Assembly (NCBI RefSeq): GCF_009805705.1
Contig: NZ_VSMB01000005.1
Coordinates: 62,001 to 126,000 of the forward strand
Direction: 5' to 3'
Source: Ruania rhizosphaerae
GTDB lineage: Bacteria; Actinomycetota; Actinomycetes; Actinomycetales; Beutenbergiaceae
DNA length: 64,000 bases
Positions within the stretch are counted from its first letter, which is position 1. Each line of letters starts with the position of its first letter. Both the position numbers and the translations under genes were made by a program. This document shows positions 17,753 through 26,059 of this stretch, one piece after another. Under the pieces are notes generated by a model. That model saw only the letters and a list, made by a program, of their open reading frames with translations, was not told the origin of the DNA and made no database searches.

Positions 17753-18930
17753 CGGCTCTCCCAGGCGGCGATGCCGCCCTCGAGCACGGTGACGGCGTAC
17801 CCGTGGGCGGCGAGGTCGGTGGCGGCCTGCTCGGCGCGCGGTCCGAGGGCGCAGTACGCGATCACCTCCGGGGTCTCGCCGATCTCGGCCCGGCCGGCCT
17901 CGGTGAGGGCGCGCGCCAGGGGGACCAGGCGGGAGCCCGGGATGGAGGAGCGCATGTACTCCTCGGGCTCACGCACGTCGAGGAGGATGAAGTCGTCGCG
18001 GCGGTGGCGTCGTTCGGTGAGGCGACGGTCGAGCTCGGCGGGGGTGAGGCGGGCGAGGGGCGGCGATTCTGGCCGCCCGGGTGCGCCGAGGGTGGGCTCA
18101 GTGTCGGAACTCGCGTTGACATCGACACTCAGGCCACGCTCGTCGGGGGAGCCGGTGGTGGATCCGGACCGCAGCGGCACCTCGCTCCACCGGGCGTTGA
18201 GCGCATCCAGCACCAGTACCCGGCCCAGCAGCGGTTCCCCGATCCCTGCGATCAGCTTGATCGTCTCGTGTGCCATCACCGCGCCCACCTGCCCGCACAG
18301 GGCACCCAGCACTCCGGCCTCGGCGCACGAGGGGATCTCACCCTCGCCGGGTTCGTGTGGGAAGAGGGTACGCAGCCGCACCGGATCCCGGCCCTGCGGC
18401 GGAGACGCCCAGAACACCGAGACCTGCGCATCGAAACGTAGGACCGACCCCCACACCAGCGGCAGACCGAGCCGCGCGCAGGCGTCGTCGACCACGTACC
18501 GGGTGGCGAACGTGTCCGTGCCGTCGAGCACCACGTCCGCGCCACGTAGGAGATCATCGGCGTTGTAGGCGGTGAGCTGCTCGTTTCGACGGTCGACGGT
18601 CAGGTCCGGCGCCAGTTCCCACAGGGTGGCGGCGGCCGAGTCCACCTTGGGCCGGCCCAGGTCGGAGACCCCGTGGGCGATCTGCCGGTGCAGATTGGAC
18701 CGTTCGACCACATCGTGATCGATGATCCGCAGCGTGCCGATCCCCGCAGCGGCCAGGTACATCAGCGCGGGGGAGCCGAGCCCCCCGGCGCCCACCATCG
18801 CCACGGTGGCCCCGCGCAGCCGACGCTGCCCGATCTCCCCCAACTGCGGCAGCAGGATGTGGCGGGAGAGACGGTCGGTCTCGGCGCGGCTGAGCGCCGG
18901 ACCCGGTTCGACGAGCGGCGGTAGCGGCAT
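17749..18930 (-). CDS. moeB: MoeB/ThiF-type adenylyltransferase with rhodanese domain
   Basis: The product is 393 residues from the ATG at 18930. Residues 20-260 are a ThiF/MoeB E1-like domain with GAGGLGS (47-53), DGTDTFATRY and catalytic-type Cys202 in PSCAEAG. Residues about 305-393 are a rhodanese domain with Cys360 (AYCALGPRAEQAA). It should adenylate MoaD and transfer sulfur to it. Both zinc CxxC pairs of classical MoeB/MoeZ are absent: the CxRC position reads RLRT at 186-189, and ARWSEVPLR replaces the second pair. It heads the minus-strand moco operon. Confidence 0.9.
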   Translation of the reverse strand: MPLPPLVEPGPALSRAETDRLSRHILLPQLGEIGQRRLRGATVAMVGAGGLGSPALMYLAAAGIGTLRIIDHDVVERSNLHRQIAHGVSDLGRPKVDSAAATLWELAPDLTVDRRNEQLTAYNADDLLRGADVVLDGTDTFATRYVVDDACARLGLPLVWGSVLRFDAQVSVFWASPPQGRDPVRLRTLFPHEPGEGEIPSCAEAGVLGALCGQVGAVMAHETIKLIAGIGEPLLGRVLVLDALNARWSEVPLRSGSTTGSPDERGLSVDVNASSDTEPTLGAPGRPESPPLARLTPAELDRRLTERRHRRDDFILLDVREPEEYMRSSIPGSRLVPLARALTEAGRAEIGETPEVIAYCALGPRAEQAATDLAAHGYAVTVLEGGIAAWESR

Positions 18931-19170
18931 GGTCCTACGGTAGTCGGCTCGTGGCGCGCCGCGGCGCGTGGGGCTGGGCACTGTGGGCCAGGGTAGGCCG
19001 GGTAGCCGCTCGCCTAGCCCGGCCGGTTCCGCCCGATGTGCGAACACAGACGACTGCCCACAGCCATGCCGTGCCAGATGTGGCACAGGTTCGCTGAGGG
19101 CCGTCGATTGCGTCAGTGAGTGCCGGTGATCCTGCCACGAGGGTGGTGCCAGGGTGCAGATGCCCTGGAT
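18931..19170. other. Intergenic region carrying the promoter side of the minus-strand moco operon
   Basis: 240 bases lie between the moeB start and the SDR stop, with no convincing gene. It contains small inverted repeats: GTGCCA-GATG-TGGCAC at 19071-19086 and CCAGGG-N8-CCCTGG at 19150-19169. The second directly follows the SDR stop in its direction of transcription and may be a weak terminator. The moco promoter is expected here but I cannot place it. Confidence 0.5.
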
Positions 19171-19935
19171 TCACCGCGGCGGCATCCGCAGGGCACCGTC
19201 CAGGCGGATCACCTCACCGTTGAGCAGCGGGTTGGCCACGATGTGTGCCACAAGGTCGGCGTACTCCGCGGGTCGGCCGAGGCGTGCGGGGTGCGGTACC
19301 AGTGCCTCCAACGACTCACGCACCTCCTCCCCGAGGCCCGCCATCATCGGCGTCTCGAACACTCCGGGGGCAATCGTCATCACCCGGATCGCCCGGCTCG
19401 CGAGATCCCGGGCAGCCGGCAGCGTCAGGCTCGCCACCCCGCCCTTGGACGAGGAGTACGCCGCCTGACCGATCTGCCCGTCGAAGGCGGCCACGGACGC
19501 GGTCATCACGATCACCCCGCGGTCGCCGTCCAGCGGATCGTTGCCGGCCATCGCCTCCGCGGCGGCCTCCAGCACCGCGAACGTGCCGATCAGGTTGATC
19601 TCCACTACCCGCCGGTACTCGGCTAGGAGGAGCATCCCCTGTTTGCCGAGAATCCGGCCCGGGGTGGCCACTCCGGCGCAGCAGACGGCGGCCCGCAGCT
19701 CTCCCCGTCGCGTCGCCTGCTCGACGGCGGCCCTGACCTGTCCCTCGTCCGTCACGTCTGCGGGGGCGAAGCTTGCGACGGGGCCCAGTTCCTCGGCCAG
19801 AGCAGCCCCGCGGGAGGTGGGCAGGTCCAGCAAGACGACGCGGGCGCCGTCGGCGATGAACCTGCGGGCCGTGGCCTCGCCGAGGCCGGAGGCACCGCCT
19901 GAGATGAGGGCAACGGACTCGTCGGTGATGTTCAT
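19171..19935 (-). CDS. SDR family NAD(P)-dependent oxidoreductase
   Basis: The product is 254 residues. The cofactor loop is SGGASGLGEATARRF (11-25), with acidic LLDLP after beta-2 suggesting NAD(H) preference, CCAGVA in the NNAG position, and the catalytic YSSSK. TIAPGVFETPMM and the C-terminal substrate loop resemble 3-hydroxyacyl-CoA dehydrogenase (HSD17B10)-like SDRs, a likely but unproven assignment. It is a single-gene unit on the minus strand. Confidence 0.85.
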   Translation of the reverse strand: MNITDESVALISGGASGLGEATARRFIADGARVVLLDLPTSRGAALAEELGPVASFAPADVTDEGQVRAAVEQATRRGELRAAVCCAGVATPGRILGKQGMLLLAEYRRVVEINLIGTFAVLEAAAEAMAGNDPLDGDRGVIVMTASVAAFDGQIGQAAYSSSKGGVASLTLPAARDLASRAIRVMTIAPGVFETPMMAGLGEEVRESLEALVPHPARLGRPAEYADLVAHIVANPLLNGEVIRLDGALRMPPR

Positions 19936-19984
19936 GACCTGACCGTACGTCGTCGACCGGTCGGCCGCCTCGGATCGGGTGACC

Positions 19985-20200
19985 CTACTCCGAGATCAAC
20001 TCGAGCTCGTCGGGCTTGTAGATCGAGGTGGGGTGGTCCTCTTCAGGGAGTTCGTCGACCGAGAAGCGTACGCGCACGAACTGGCGCGTCACCTCGATGA
20101 CGGTGGCCCGTCGCCGCTCCACCCCCAGCTGGGCCAGCACCAGGTCACCGCGCTTGAACGACTTGAGCGTCAGAGGCTGCTTCTGGGTCGTCTTGCTCAT
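19985..20200 (-). CDS. Small SH3-like hypothetical protein, partner of HEPN-like gene
   Basis: The product is 71 residues, basic N-terminus and acidic C-terminus. GDLVLAQLG-RRRATVIEV-QFVRVRFSVDE has the alternating pattern of a small SH3/KOW-like beta barrel; this is inference from pattern only. The ATG at 20198-20200 overlaps the stop of the HEPN-like gene (ATGA), so the two are translated together. Such two-gene layouts are typical of toxin-antitoxin modules; here the small protein would be second. Confidence 0.6.
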   Translation of the reverse strand: MSKTTQKQPLTLKSFKRGDLVLAQLGVERRRATVIEVTRQFVRVRFSVDELPEEDHPTSIYKPDELELISE

Positions 20201-20820
20201 CGTGTGCTCCTGTCGCGAGTGGAGTCGCGTATATCGCTCAAGTGTACGTCGAGGGACCGGTCCATGTGGGTGCAGATTGCGTTCACGGCTGCACGGCACT
20301 TTCGGTACGTGGCCAGCGTGAGCGGGTGCTGCTCGGCACAGAGCGCTTGCTTCTCCTCGTCGGCATGAGCGAGTGCGTTCCTGGTGGCGTTGAGCCACTC
20401 CAAGTAGCGCACCCAGTGGGGGTACTGAACGGCTTGGTTCTTGAGGCTGCGCGCCAGATCGATCCCCAGGCTGCTCATGAAGTCGTGCTTCACGTTGCCC
20501 CATGAAGCGTTTCCGCGGTCGATTCGTCGACTGCCCATCAGGCTGAGCCTCACGATGCTCGTGATGTCGGGATGGTTGCGAACCCCGAGGGAGACGAAAC
20601 GTCCAACGGACTCGTCGTGCAGATCGCGGCAGAACCCCTGGAACTCCGACGCCAGCCGGATCAGCAACGCGTGGTTGATCTCCTCTGTGACCCACCGCCG
20701 CCCGGGCCCGGCACCCGCAACTGCGCGGTGGGCAGCGACGAGCTTGTCGAGCCGCTCGCGTCGAACGCCCCGCCAGTCCTGTAGTGCTTGGGAGCCCATA
20801 GGAGCACGGTAGGAGCACAC
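20197..20820 (-). CDS. HEPN-like alpha-helical protein (candidate RNase toxin)
   Basis: The product is 207 residues (GTG at 20820; ATG at 20799 possible; neither has a clear ribosome site). It is predicted mostly helical. RNALAH at 147-152 fits the R-x4-6-H active motif of HEPN ribonucleases, preceded by a WLNATRN context like that in RiboL-PSP/MAE-type HEPN proteins. An EFQGFCRDLHDES segment near 59-71 is also HEPN-like. HEPN proteins often act as RNases in toxin-antitoxin or phage-defence systems. Overlap with the 71-residue gene suggests a module. Family assignment is by motif only. Confidence 0.55.
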   Translation of the reverse strand: MCSYRAPMGSQALQDWRGVRRERLDKLVAAHRAVAGAGPGRRWVTEEINHALLIRLASEFQGFCRDLHDESVGRFVSLGVRNHPDITSIVRLSLMGSRRIDRGNASWGNVKHDFMSSLGIDLARSLKNQAVQYPHWVRYLEWLNATRNALAHADEEKQALCAEQHPLTLATYRKCRAAVNAICTHMDRSLDVHLSDIRDSTRDRSTR

Positions 20821-20896
20821 CAGGGATCAGTGCAGGCGCCATCCACAGGCCTGTCCGGCACGTCCGGGGCAACGGACGCGCGAGGGTGGGCTGCTT

Positions 20897-20914
20897 GTCT
20901 CAGGTTCGTGAGAC
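20897..20914. promoter_or_regulatory. Inverted repeat upstream of the molybdate operon
   Basis: GTCTCA-N6-TGAGAC is a perfect 6-bp-arm dyad, 43 bases before the TOBE-regulator ATG. A second looser dyad, GTTCC-N15-GGAAC, spans 20919-20943. Either could be the autoregulatory operator of the downstream HTH-TOBE protein. Confidence 0.45.
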
Positions 20915-20956
20915 CTCCGTTCCTGGTAGCGCAGATGCGGAACGTAGCATGAGATC

Positions 20957-21355
20957 ATGCCGCGTTTCCGGATCAGCGAAGCCGCCGCCCTGCTCGGGGT
21001 GAGCGATGACACCGTGCGCCGCCGCATCGACGCCGGTGACCTTCCCGCCGCTACCGATGAGTCCGGCCGCGCGGTCGTGCCAGGGGAGGCGCTCGCGCGG
21101 TGGGCGCAGCAGCGAGCCGCTGTGCCTGCTGGGCCGGGACAGAGCGGCGTCTCCAGCGCCCGGAACCGGCTCGAGGGCCTGGTCACCGCGATCACCACCG
21201 ACACTGTGATGGCCCAGGTGGAACTCCAGTGCGGGCCGTTCCGGATCGTCTCGCTGATGTCCTCGGAAGCCGTGCGTGATCTCGGCCTCGAGGTCGGCTC
21301 CCGCGCCGCCGCCGTGGTCAAGGCGACCACGGTGATCGTCGAGGCGCCGAGATGA
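20957..21355 (+). CDS. HTH (excisionase/MerR-type) and TOBE domain molybdate-binding regulator
   Basis: The product is 132 residues. Residues 4-50 are a winged-helix excisionase/MerR-like HTH (ISEAAALLGVSDDTVRRRID). Residues about 66-130 are a TOBE/Mop domain (SARNRLEGLV, VMAQVELQCG, SRAAAVVKATTVIVE), which binds oxyanions such as molybdate. This architecture is the common actinobacterial substitute for ModE. It overlaps modA by 4 bases, so it is the first gene of the modABC operon and its likely sensor. Confidence 0.85.
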   Translation: MPRFRISEAAALLGVSDDTVRRRIDAGDLPAATDESGRAVVPGEALARWAQQRAAVPAGPGQSGVSSARNRLEGLVTAITTDTVMAQVELQCGPFRIVSLMSSEAVRDLGLEVGSRAAAVVKATTVIVEAPR

Positions 21356-22116
21356 CATCACGACGGCGCAGGCTCGCCGCCGTCGGCGTGCCCGCCCTGG
21401 TCGCTGGTCTCCTTGGGCTGGCCGGGTGCGGCACCGCCGCGGCGCCCGAACCAGCGGAATCTCTCACCGTCTACGCCGCAGCCTCCCTGGCCGGGCCCGT
21501 CAGCGACCTGCTCGCCGAGTACGCCACCGACCACCCCGAGGTGAGCGTCGAACCCGCTGTCTTCGACGGGTCCTCCACTCTCGTCACCCAGATCAGCGAG
21601 GGTGCCGCCCCGGATGTGATCGTCACCGCCAACGAGACCACCATGGCCGACCTGACCGCAGCCGGGCTGGTCGACCAGCCCCATGTCGTCGCCACCAACA
21701 GTCTCGTCATCGCCGTCCCCGAAGGGAACCCTGCCGGTATCGCCTCCCTGACCGATCTCGCAGATGTCGACACCGTTCTGTGCGCACCCCAGGTGCCCTG
21801 CGGCGACGCCGCCGCCACGCTGCTGCAGCTGAACCAGGTTGAGGTGGATCCCCTCAGTCTCGAGCAGAATGTCACCGCAGCCGCCGAGCGCGTGACGTCC
21901 GGCGCAGCCGACGCCGCCCTCGTCTACGCCACTGACGTCGCCTCCCGTGAGGACCAGCTCGACGCGATCGTGCCCGAACACGCCGAGGAAGTCGTCAACC
22001 GCTATCCGGCCGCCGCGCTGACCACCGCGGGCCCTGCCGGTGCCGAGTTCCTGGAGCTGCTCGGCTCCGCACGCGGCACTGCGGTGCTCGCTGACTACGG
22101 GTTCGGTTCCCGGTGA
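21352..22116 (+). CDS. modA: Molybdate ABC transporter substrate-binding lipoprotein
   Basis: The product is 254 residues. It has an Arg-rich start, a hydrophobic helix and the lipobox LAGC (Cys at about 26). LTVYAAASLAGPVSDL and VFDGSSTLVTQISEGAAPDV are typical ModA blocks with the Ser residues that contact the oxyanion. It captures molybdate (or tungstate) outside the membrane. The ATG overlaps the regulator stop; the 3' end overlaps modB by 4 bases. Confidence 0.93.
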   Translation: MTSRRRRLAAVGVPALVAGLLGLAGCGTAAAPEPAESLTVYAAASLAGPVSDLLAEYATDHPEVSVEPAVFDGSSTLVTQISEGAAPDVIVTANETTMADLTAAGLVDQPHVVATNSLVIAVPEGNPAGIASLTDLADVDTVLCAPQVPCGDAAATLLQLNQVEVDPLSLEQNVTAAAERVTSGAADAALVYATDVASREDQLDAIVPEHAEEVVNRYPAAALTTAGPAGAEFLELLGSARGTAVLADYGFGSR

Positions 22117-22931
22117 GCAGCCCGCGCCCGGCACGCGAACCCGGCGGTCGTATCCCGCCGGTGCTCCTGGCTCCCGCAGTCGTCGCCGTCGCGCTGCTCA
22201 CCCTCCCGCTGCTCGCGCTGCTGCCCCGGGTGGACTGGGCGGGTGCGCCGCAGGCGCTCACCTCACCGGAAGCACTCGCCGCGGTGAGCCTCTCCCTGCG
22301 GACCGGACTGGTCGCCGTCGGGTGCTGCCTGATCCTCGGGATCCCGCTCGCACTGGTCCTTGCCCGCGCACCTGGACCGGTCGCGGCCGTGCTGCGGGTG
22401 CTGGTGACGCTCCCGCTGGTGCTGCCGCCGCTCGTCGGCGGCCTCGCCTTGCTGTACCTGTTCGGCAGGCAGGGCTGGCTCGGGCAGGCCACGGTCGCCG
22501 TCGGGATCTCCGTGCCGTTCACCACGGCGGCGGTGGTGTTGGCGCAGACGTTCGTGGCGCTGCCGTTCCTGGTGATCTCCCTGGAGGGTGCGCTCCGGAC
22601 TGCAGGCGGGCGCTACGCCTCGGTGGCCGCGACTCTCGGGGCCGGCCGGTGGACGGTGCTGCGCCGGATCACGCTGCCACGGGCCATGCCGGGGCTGATC
22701 GCCGGCACCGTGCTCGCGTTCGCGCGGGCCGTCGGGGAGTTCGGCGCCACAGCGATGGTCGCCGGGAATGCCCCCGGGCGCACGCAGACCATCCCGATGG
22801 CCATCTACACCGCGTTCAATGGTGCCGGGGTCAGCCGCGACTCGGCCCTGGCGCTCGCCGTGCTGCTGGTGGTCGTCGCGCTGGTGATCCTCATCGGGTT
22901 GCGGGACTGGCGCCGCCGGGAGGCCTGGTGA
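22113..22931 (+). CDS. modB: Molybdate ABC transporter permease
   Basis: The product is 272 residues with about six transmembrane helices. The permease coupling (EAA-like) loop SVAATLGAGRWTVLRRITLP lies at about 170-189. GEFGATAMVAGN follows, characteristic of ModB/CysT permeases. It starts at a GTG overlapping the modA stop and its stop overlaps the modC GTG. Confidence 0.93.
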   Translation: MSSPRPAREPGGRIPPVLLAPAVVAVALLTLPLLALLPRVDWAGAPQALTSPEALAAVSLSLRTGLVAVGCCLILGIPLALVLARAPGPVAAVLRVLVTLPLVLPPLVGGLALLYLFGRQGWLGQATVAVGISVPFTTAAVVLAQTFVALPFLVISLEGALRTAGGRYASVAATLGAGRWTVLRRITLPRAMPGLIAGTVLAFARAVGEFGATAMVAGNAPGRTQTIPMAIYTAFNGAGVSRDSALALAVLLVVVALVILIGLRDWRRREAW

Positions 22932-23968
22932 GTGATCTTCACGCCGAGGTGAGCCTGGAGCGCCCCGACTTCCGGCTCCACGTCGAGCTGGAGGTCCCGG
23001 CTGGGCGCGTGCTGGCGGTCGTCGGGCCGAATGCGGCCGGCAAGTCGACCCTGCTGCAGGTGCTGGCCGGGCTGGCGCGACCGACATCCGGATCGGTGCG
23101 GCTGGGAGAGCGGGTGCTGACCGGGGACGGTCTCCATGTGCCGCCGGAGCGGCGTGGGATCGGGCTGCTCGGCCAGGACCCGCTGCTGTTCGGCCACCTG
23201 AGTCTGCTGGAGAACGTCGCCTTCGGTCCGCGGGCGGCGGGGATGCGCCGGGGTCCGGCCCGTGAGTCGGCGGCACGGTGGCTGGAACGGGTGGGGATGG
23301 CCGGCCTGGGGGACCGGCGTCCGAGCACGATCTCCGGCGGGCAGGGGCAGCGGGTGGCGCTCGCCCGGGCGCTGGCCGCGCAGCCGCAGGTGCTGCTGCT
23401 GGACGAACCGTTGGCCGCTATGGATGCCGAGGCCGCACCGGAGATCCGCCAGCTGCTCGGGGATCAACTCCGCGCGACCCGCACCACGGCGATCGTGGTC
23501 TCCCACGACATCCTCGACGCCGCGTTGCTCGCCGACGAGATCATGGTGTTGCGCGACGGAGAGGTGGTCGAGCACGGCCGGGTCGCGCAGGTGCTGGCGG
23601 CCCCGGCCACCGCGTTCACCGCGGCGTTGATGGGCGTGACGCTCGTTCCAGGCCGCGCCCGGGGCGGGAACGTGCACACCGTCTGGGGGCCGGTGCCGTC
23701 GGAGATTCCGGACGGCGTCCGGTGCGCCGTGCGTGTGCCGCCGGCCGCCGTGGTGGTGACCGGTGAGCGTGACGGCGTGCCGGCCAGAGTGCGGTGGCTC
23801 GAACCCGCCGCGGGCGGGATTCGGGCGCGCCTGATCCATGCCGACGGTGCCGACGGTGCGGAGCTGCTCGCCGACGTCGACCCGGCGCAGGTGGCGCCGG
23901 GTCTGGAAGTGGGGGCGACCGTGGGGGTGCGGTTGGATCCGGGGCGGGTGAGCGTCGGGGCTGGGTAG
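22928..23968 (+). CDS. modC: Molybdate ABC transporter ATP-binding protein
   Basis: The product is 346 residues from the GTG at 22928 (GTGA overlap with modB); an upstream extension of the frame runs antisense-like through modB and is not real. Walker A GPNAAGKST, signature SGGQGQR, Walker B VLLLDEP and switch His in VSHD are intact. The C-terminal 110 residues form a TOBE-type regulatory domain. It drives molybdate import. Confidence 0.93.
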   Translation: MSDLHAEVSLERPDFRLHVELEVPAGRVLAVVGPNAAGKSTLLQVLAGLARPTSGSVRLGERVLTGDGLHVPPERRGIGLLGQDPLLFGHLSLLENVAFGPRAAGMRRGPARESAARWLERVGMAGLGDRRPSTISGGQGQRVALARALAAQPQVLLLDEPLAAMDAEAAPEIRQLLGDQLRATRTTAIVVSHDILDAALLADEIMVLRDGEVVEHGRVAQVLAAPATAFTAALMGVTLVPGRARGGNVHTVWGPVPSEIPDGVRCAVRVPPAAVVVTGERDGVPARVRWLEPAAGGIRARLIHADGADGAELLADVDPAQVAPGLEVGATVGVRLDPGRVSVGAG

Positions 23969-24060
23969 ATGCTGGTCTGTCCACAACCCGGGCGGACCGG
24001 TCCGGCGAAGTGCGGGTGGCGCGCGGTTTCATGCTGTCGTGACCGAAGGGACTGACTACC

Positions 24061-24624
24061 ATGACTGCTATGACCACGCGGGCGCCCGGGTTGCCGCACG
24101 GACGGCCACTCACGCGCGCCGACCTGGACGCGCTCGATCCCGATGACGGGCACCGCTACGAGCTCATCGACGGGGTCCTCATCGTGAGCCCGGCGCCGCG
24201 CCACATCCATCAGCGGGCCCTGGGCAACCTGCACCTCGTGCTGCGCGCCGCTGCCACGGGCGCCGTCGAGGTCCTCTTTGCGCCCTTCGATGTGGCACTC
24301 GCGGACGACACGGTGATGCAGCCGGACCTGCTGGTAGCCCAACGGGAGGCGTTCACGGCGCGGGACCTCCCGACGGCGCCGCTGCTGGCGATCGAGGTGC
24401 TCTCGCCCTCGACCCGGGGAATCGACTTGCTGCTGAAGAAGGACCGGCTCGAACGCGCTGGCTGTGCGAACTACTGGGTGGTCGACCCGGACGAGCCGTC
24501 GGTCACGGCATGGGCCCTGGCCGAGGGTGCGTTCCGCCAGGCCGCCCGCGCCACGAGTGAGGAAGGGTTCGAGGTCGCCGACCCGTTCCCGATCCGGTTC
24601 ACTCCGGCGTCGCTGATCGTCTGA
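24061..24624 (+). CDS. Uma2 family endonuclease (DUF820)
   Basis: The product is 187 residues. HRYELIDGVLIVSPAP (about 31-46), VMQPDLLVA (Asp of the PD-D/ExK core), and LAIEVLSPSTRGID followed by a Lys-rich helix are the Uma2 signatures. Members are restriction-endonuclease-fold proteins of unknown biological role, abundant in cyanobacteria and actinobacteria. The last 26 bases overlap convergently with the histidine-kinase gene. An ATG 9 bases further in (24070) is an alternative start. Confidence 0.85.
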   Translation: MTAMTTRAPGLPHGRPLTRADLDALDPDDGHRYELIDGVLIVSPAPRHIHQRALGNLHLVLRAAATGAVEVLFAPFDVALADDTVMQPDLLVAQREAFTARDLPTAPLLAIEVLSPSTRGIDLLLKKDRLERAGCANYWVVDPDEPSVTAWALAEGAFRQAARATSEEGFEVADPFPIRFTPASLIV

Positions 24625-26059
24625 GCCGGACGGTGATGGTCGCCCCGCCACCGGGTGTGGGCTGATGTGCGACGGTTCCGCCGTGCGCGGCCACGATGGT
24701 TGCCACGATCGCCAGGCCCAGTCCAGAGCCGCCGGAGGAGCGGGTGCGGGAGGTGTCGGGCCGGTAGAAGCGTTCGAAGATCCGGTCGGCGTCCTGTTCG
24801 GGCACACCAGGGCCATGATCGACGACCGCCAGCATCGCATCGCCGTCGATCGTGCCCGCGTGCAGCTCGACGGGCGTGCCGGCAGGGGTGTGCTGGACGA
24901 CGTTGCCGATGAGGTTGGTCACCACCTGCCGCAGCCGGTCGGCGTCGCCGGTCACCCGCACCGGCCCGGAGGCGATCAGTTCCACCGGGCGGGAGGGGTC
25001 CAATGCCTTCAGATCCCCGACGGCGTCCCGTGCGATCGCCGTCAGGTCCACGTCGTCGCGGTGCAGGTCCCGGCCCTCGTCGAGGCGTGCGAGGGCGAGC
25101 AGGTCGTTCACCAGGGACCCCATCCGGATCGCCTCGCTCTCGATCCGCCCCATGGTGGTGGCCAGCTCCGCCGACGGTACGGCTCCCATGCGGTAGAGCT
25201 CTCCGTAGCCCCGGATCGAGGCCAGCGGTGTGCGCAGCTCGTGCGAGGCATCGGAGACGAAGCGTCGCATCCGCGCCTCGGAAGCCGCCTGTGCGGCGAA
25301 GGAAGTCTCCAAGTTGGCCACCATCGCATTGAAGGACATCCCCAGGCGGCCCACCTCGGTGGTGTCGGGGGCGACCGGGGCGCGGCGGCTGAGATCTCCG
25401 GAGGCGACGGCGGCGGCAGTGTCCTCGATGTCACGCAACCCGCGAAGGGAGCGCTGCACGGCGACGTACCCCGCGGCGGCAGCGAGGGTCACCACGCCCA
25501 GGCCCACGAGCAGGGTGAACAGCTGCATCCGGGCGAGGGTCGCCGTCACATCGTCCATTGGGAGGGCGACGGCTACGGTGACGGGCGTGTCCTGGCCGAC
25601 GAACCCCCGCAGCAACACCATCCGCCACATGGAGGTGCCCTCGACGGAACCGATGGTCTGGGTTTTGCCTGCCAGAGTGTCGAGCTGCTCGTAGGTGACC
25701 GACGGGATATCGGGCACTGCGTCGGTCCCGGTGGTGGCGGGGATGTCCATGAACGTGGAGCCGTCGGCGGCCAGCACGCGCACGTAGTAGGTCGTGACCG
25801 GTTGCTCCCGTTCGTCCTGCGGGTCGAACGGGCCACGGTTCTCCAGCAACTGGACGGCGTTGTCGAGATTGTCATCGACCTGGGCGATCAGGGACTGCTT
25901 GAGCAGCGTCATCGTCACCACGCCGGTGGCCACGAGCGCCGCCACGAGCAGGGCCACCATGATCATCACGAGGCGCACCCGCAGCGGCATCCGCGTCAGG
26001 GCAGTGTCGCGCTGCTGGGCAGGCTCCTGCTCCGGCTCGTCGTGTGCCTCACTGTTCAC
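24599..26059 (-). CDS. Sensor histidine kinase
   Basis: The product is 486 residues (GTG at 26059). Membrane helices at about 27-50 and 175-200 enclose an extracytoplasmic sensor of about 130 residues. They are followed by a HAMP domain, the dimerisation/phosphorylation box SHELRTPLASIRGYGELYR, and the ATPase boxes NLIGNVVQHTP, DHGPGVP and GGSGLGLAIV. The gene overlaps the response-regulator stop by 11 bases, forming a cognate pair. Signal unknown; the organisation resembles MprB/TcrY-type kinases. Confidence 0.93.
   Translation of the reverse strand: MNSEAHDEPEQEPAQQRDTALTRMPLRVRLVMIMVALLVAALVATGVVTMTLLKQSLIAQVDDNLDNAVQLLENRGPFDPQDEREQPVTTYYVRVLAADGSTFMDIPATTGTDAVPDIPSVTYEQLDTLAGKTQTIGSVEGTSMWRMVLLRGFVGQDTPVTVAVALPMDDVTATLARMQLFTLLVGLGVVTLAAAAGYVAVQRSLRGLRDIEDTAAAVASGDLSRRAPVAPDTTEVGRLGMSFNAMVANLETSFAAQAASEARMRRFVSDASHELRTPLASIRGYGELYRMGAVPSAELATTMGRIESEAIRMGSLVNDLLALARLDEGRDLHRDDVDLTAIARDAVGDLKALDPSRPVELIASGPVRVTGDADRLRQVVTNLIGNVVQHTPAGTPVELHAGTIDGDAMLAVVDHGPGVPEQDADRIFERFYRPDTSRTRSSGGSGLGLAIVATIVAAHGGTVAHQPTPGGGATITVRLRRSATPE

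Noticed and set aside
22040-22927. Upstream in-frame extension of modC.
   Set aside because: It runs through modB in another frame; the GTG at 22928 with GTGA overlap gives a normal ModC start.
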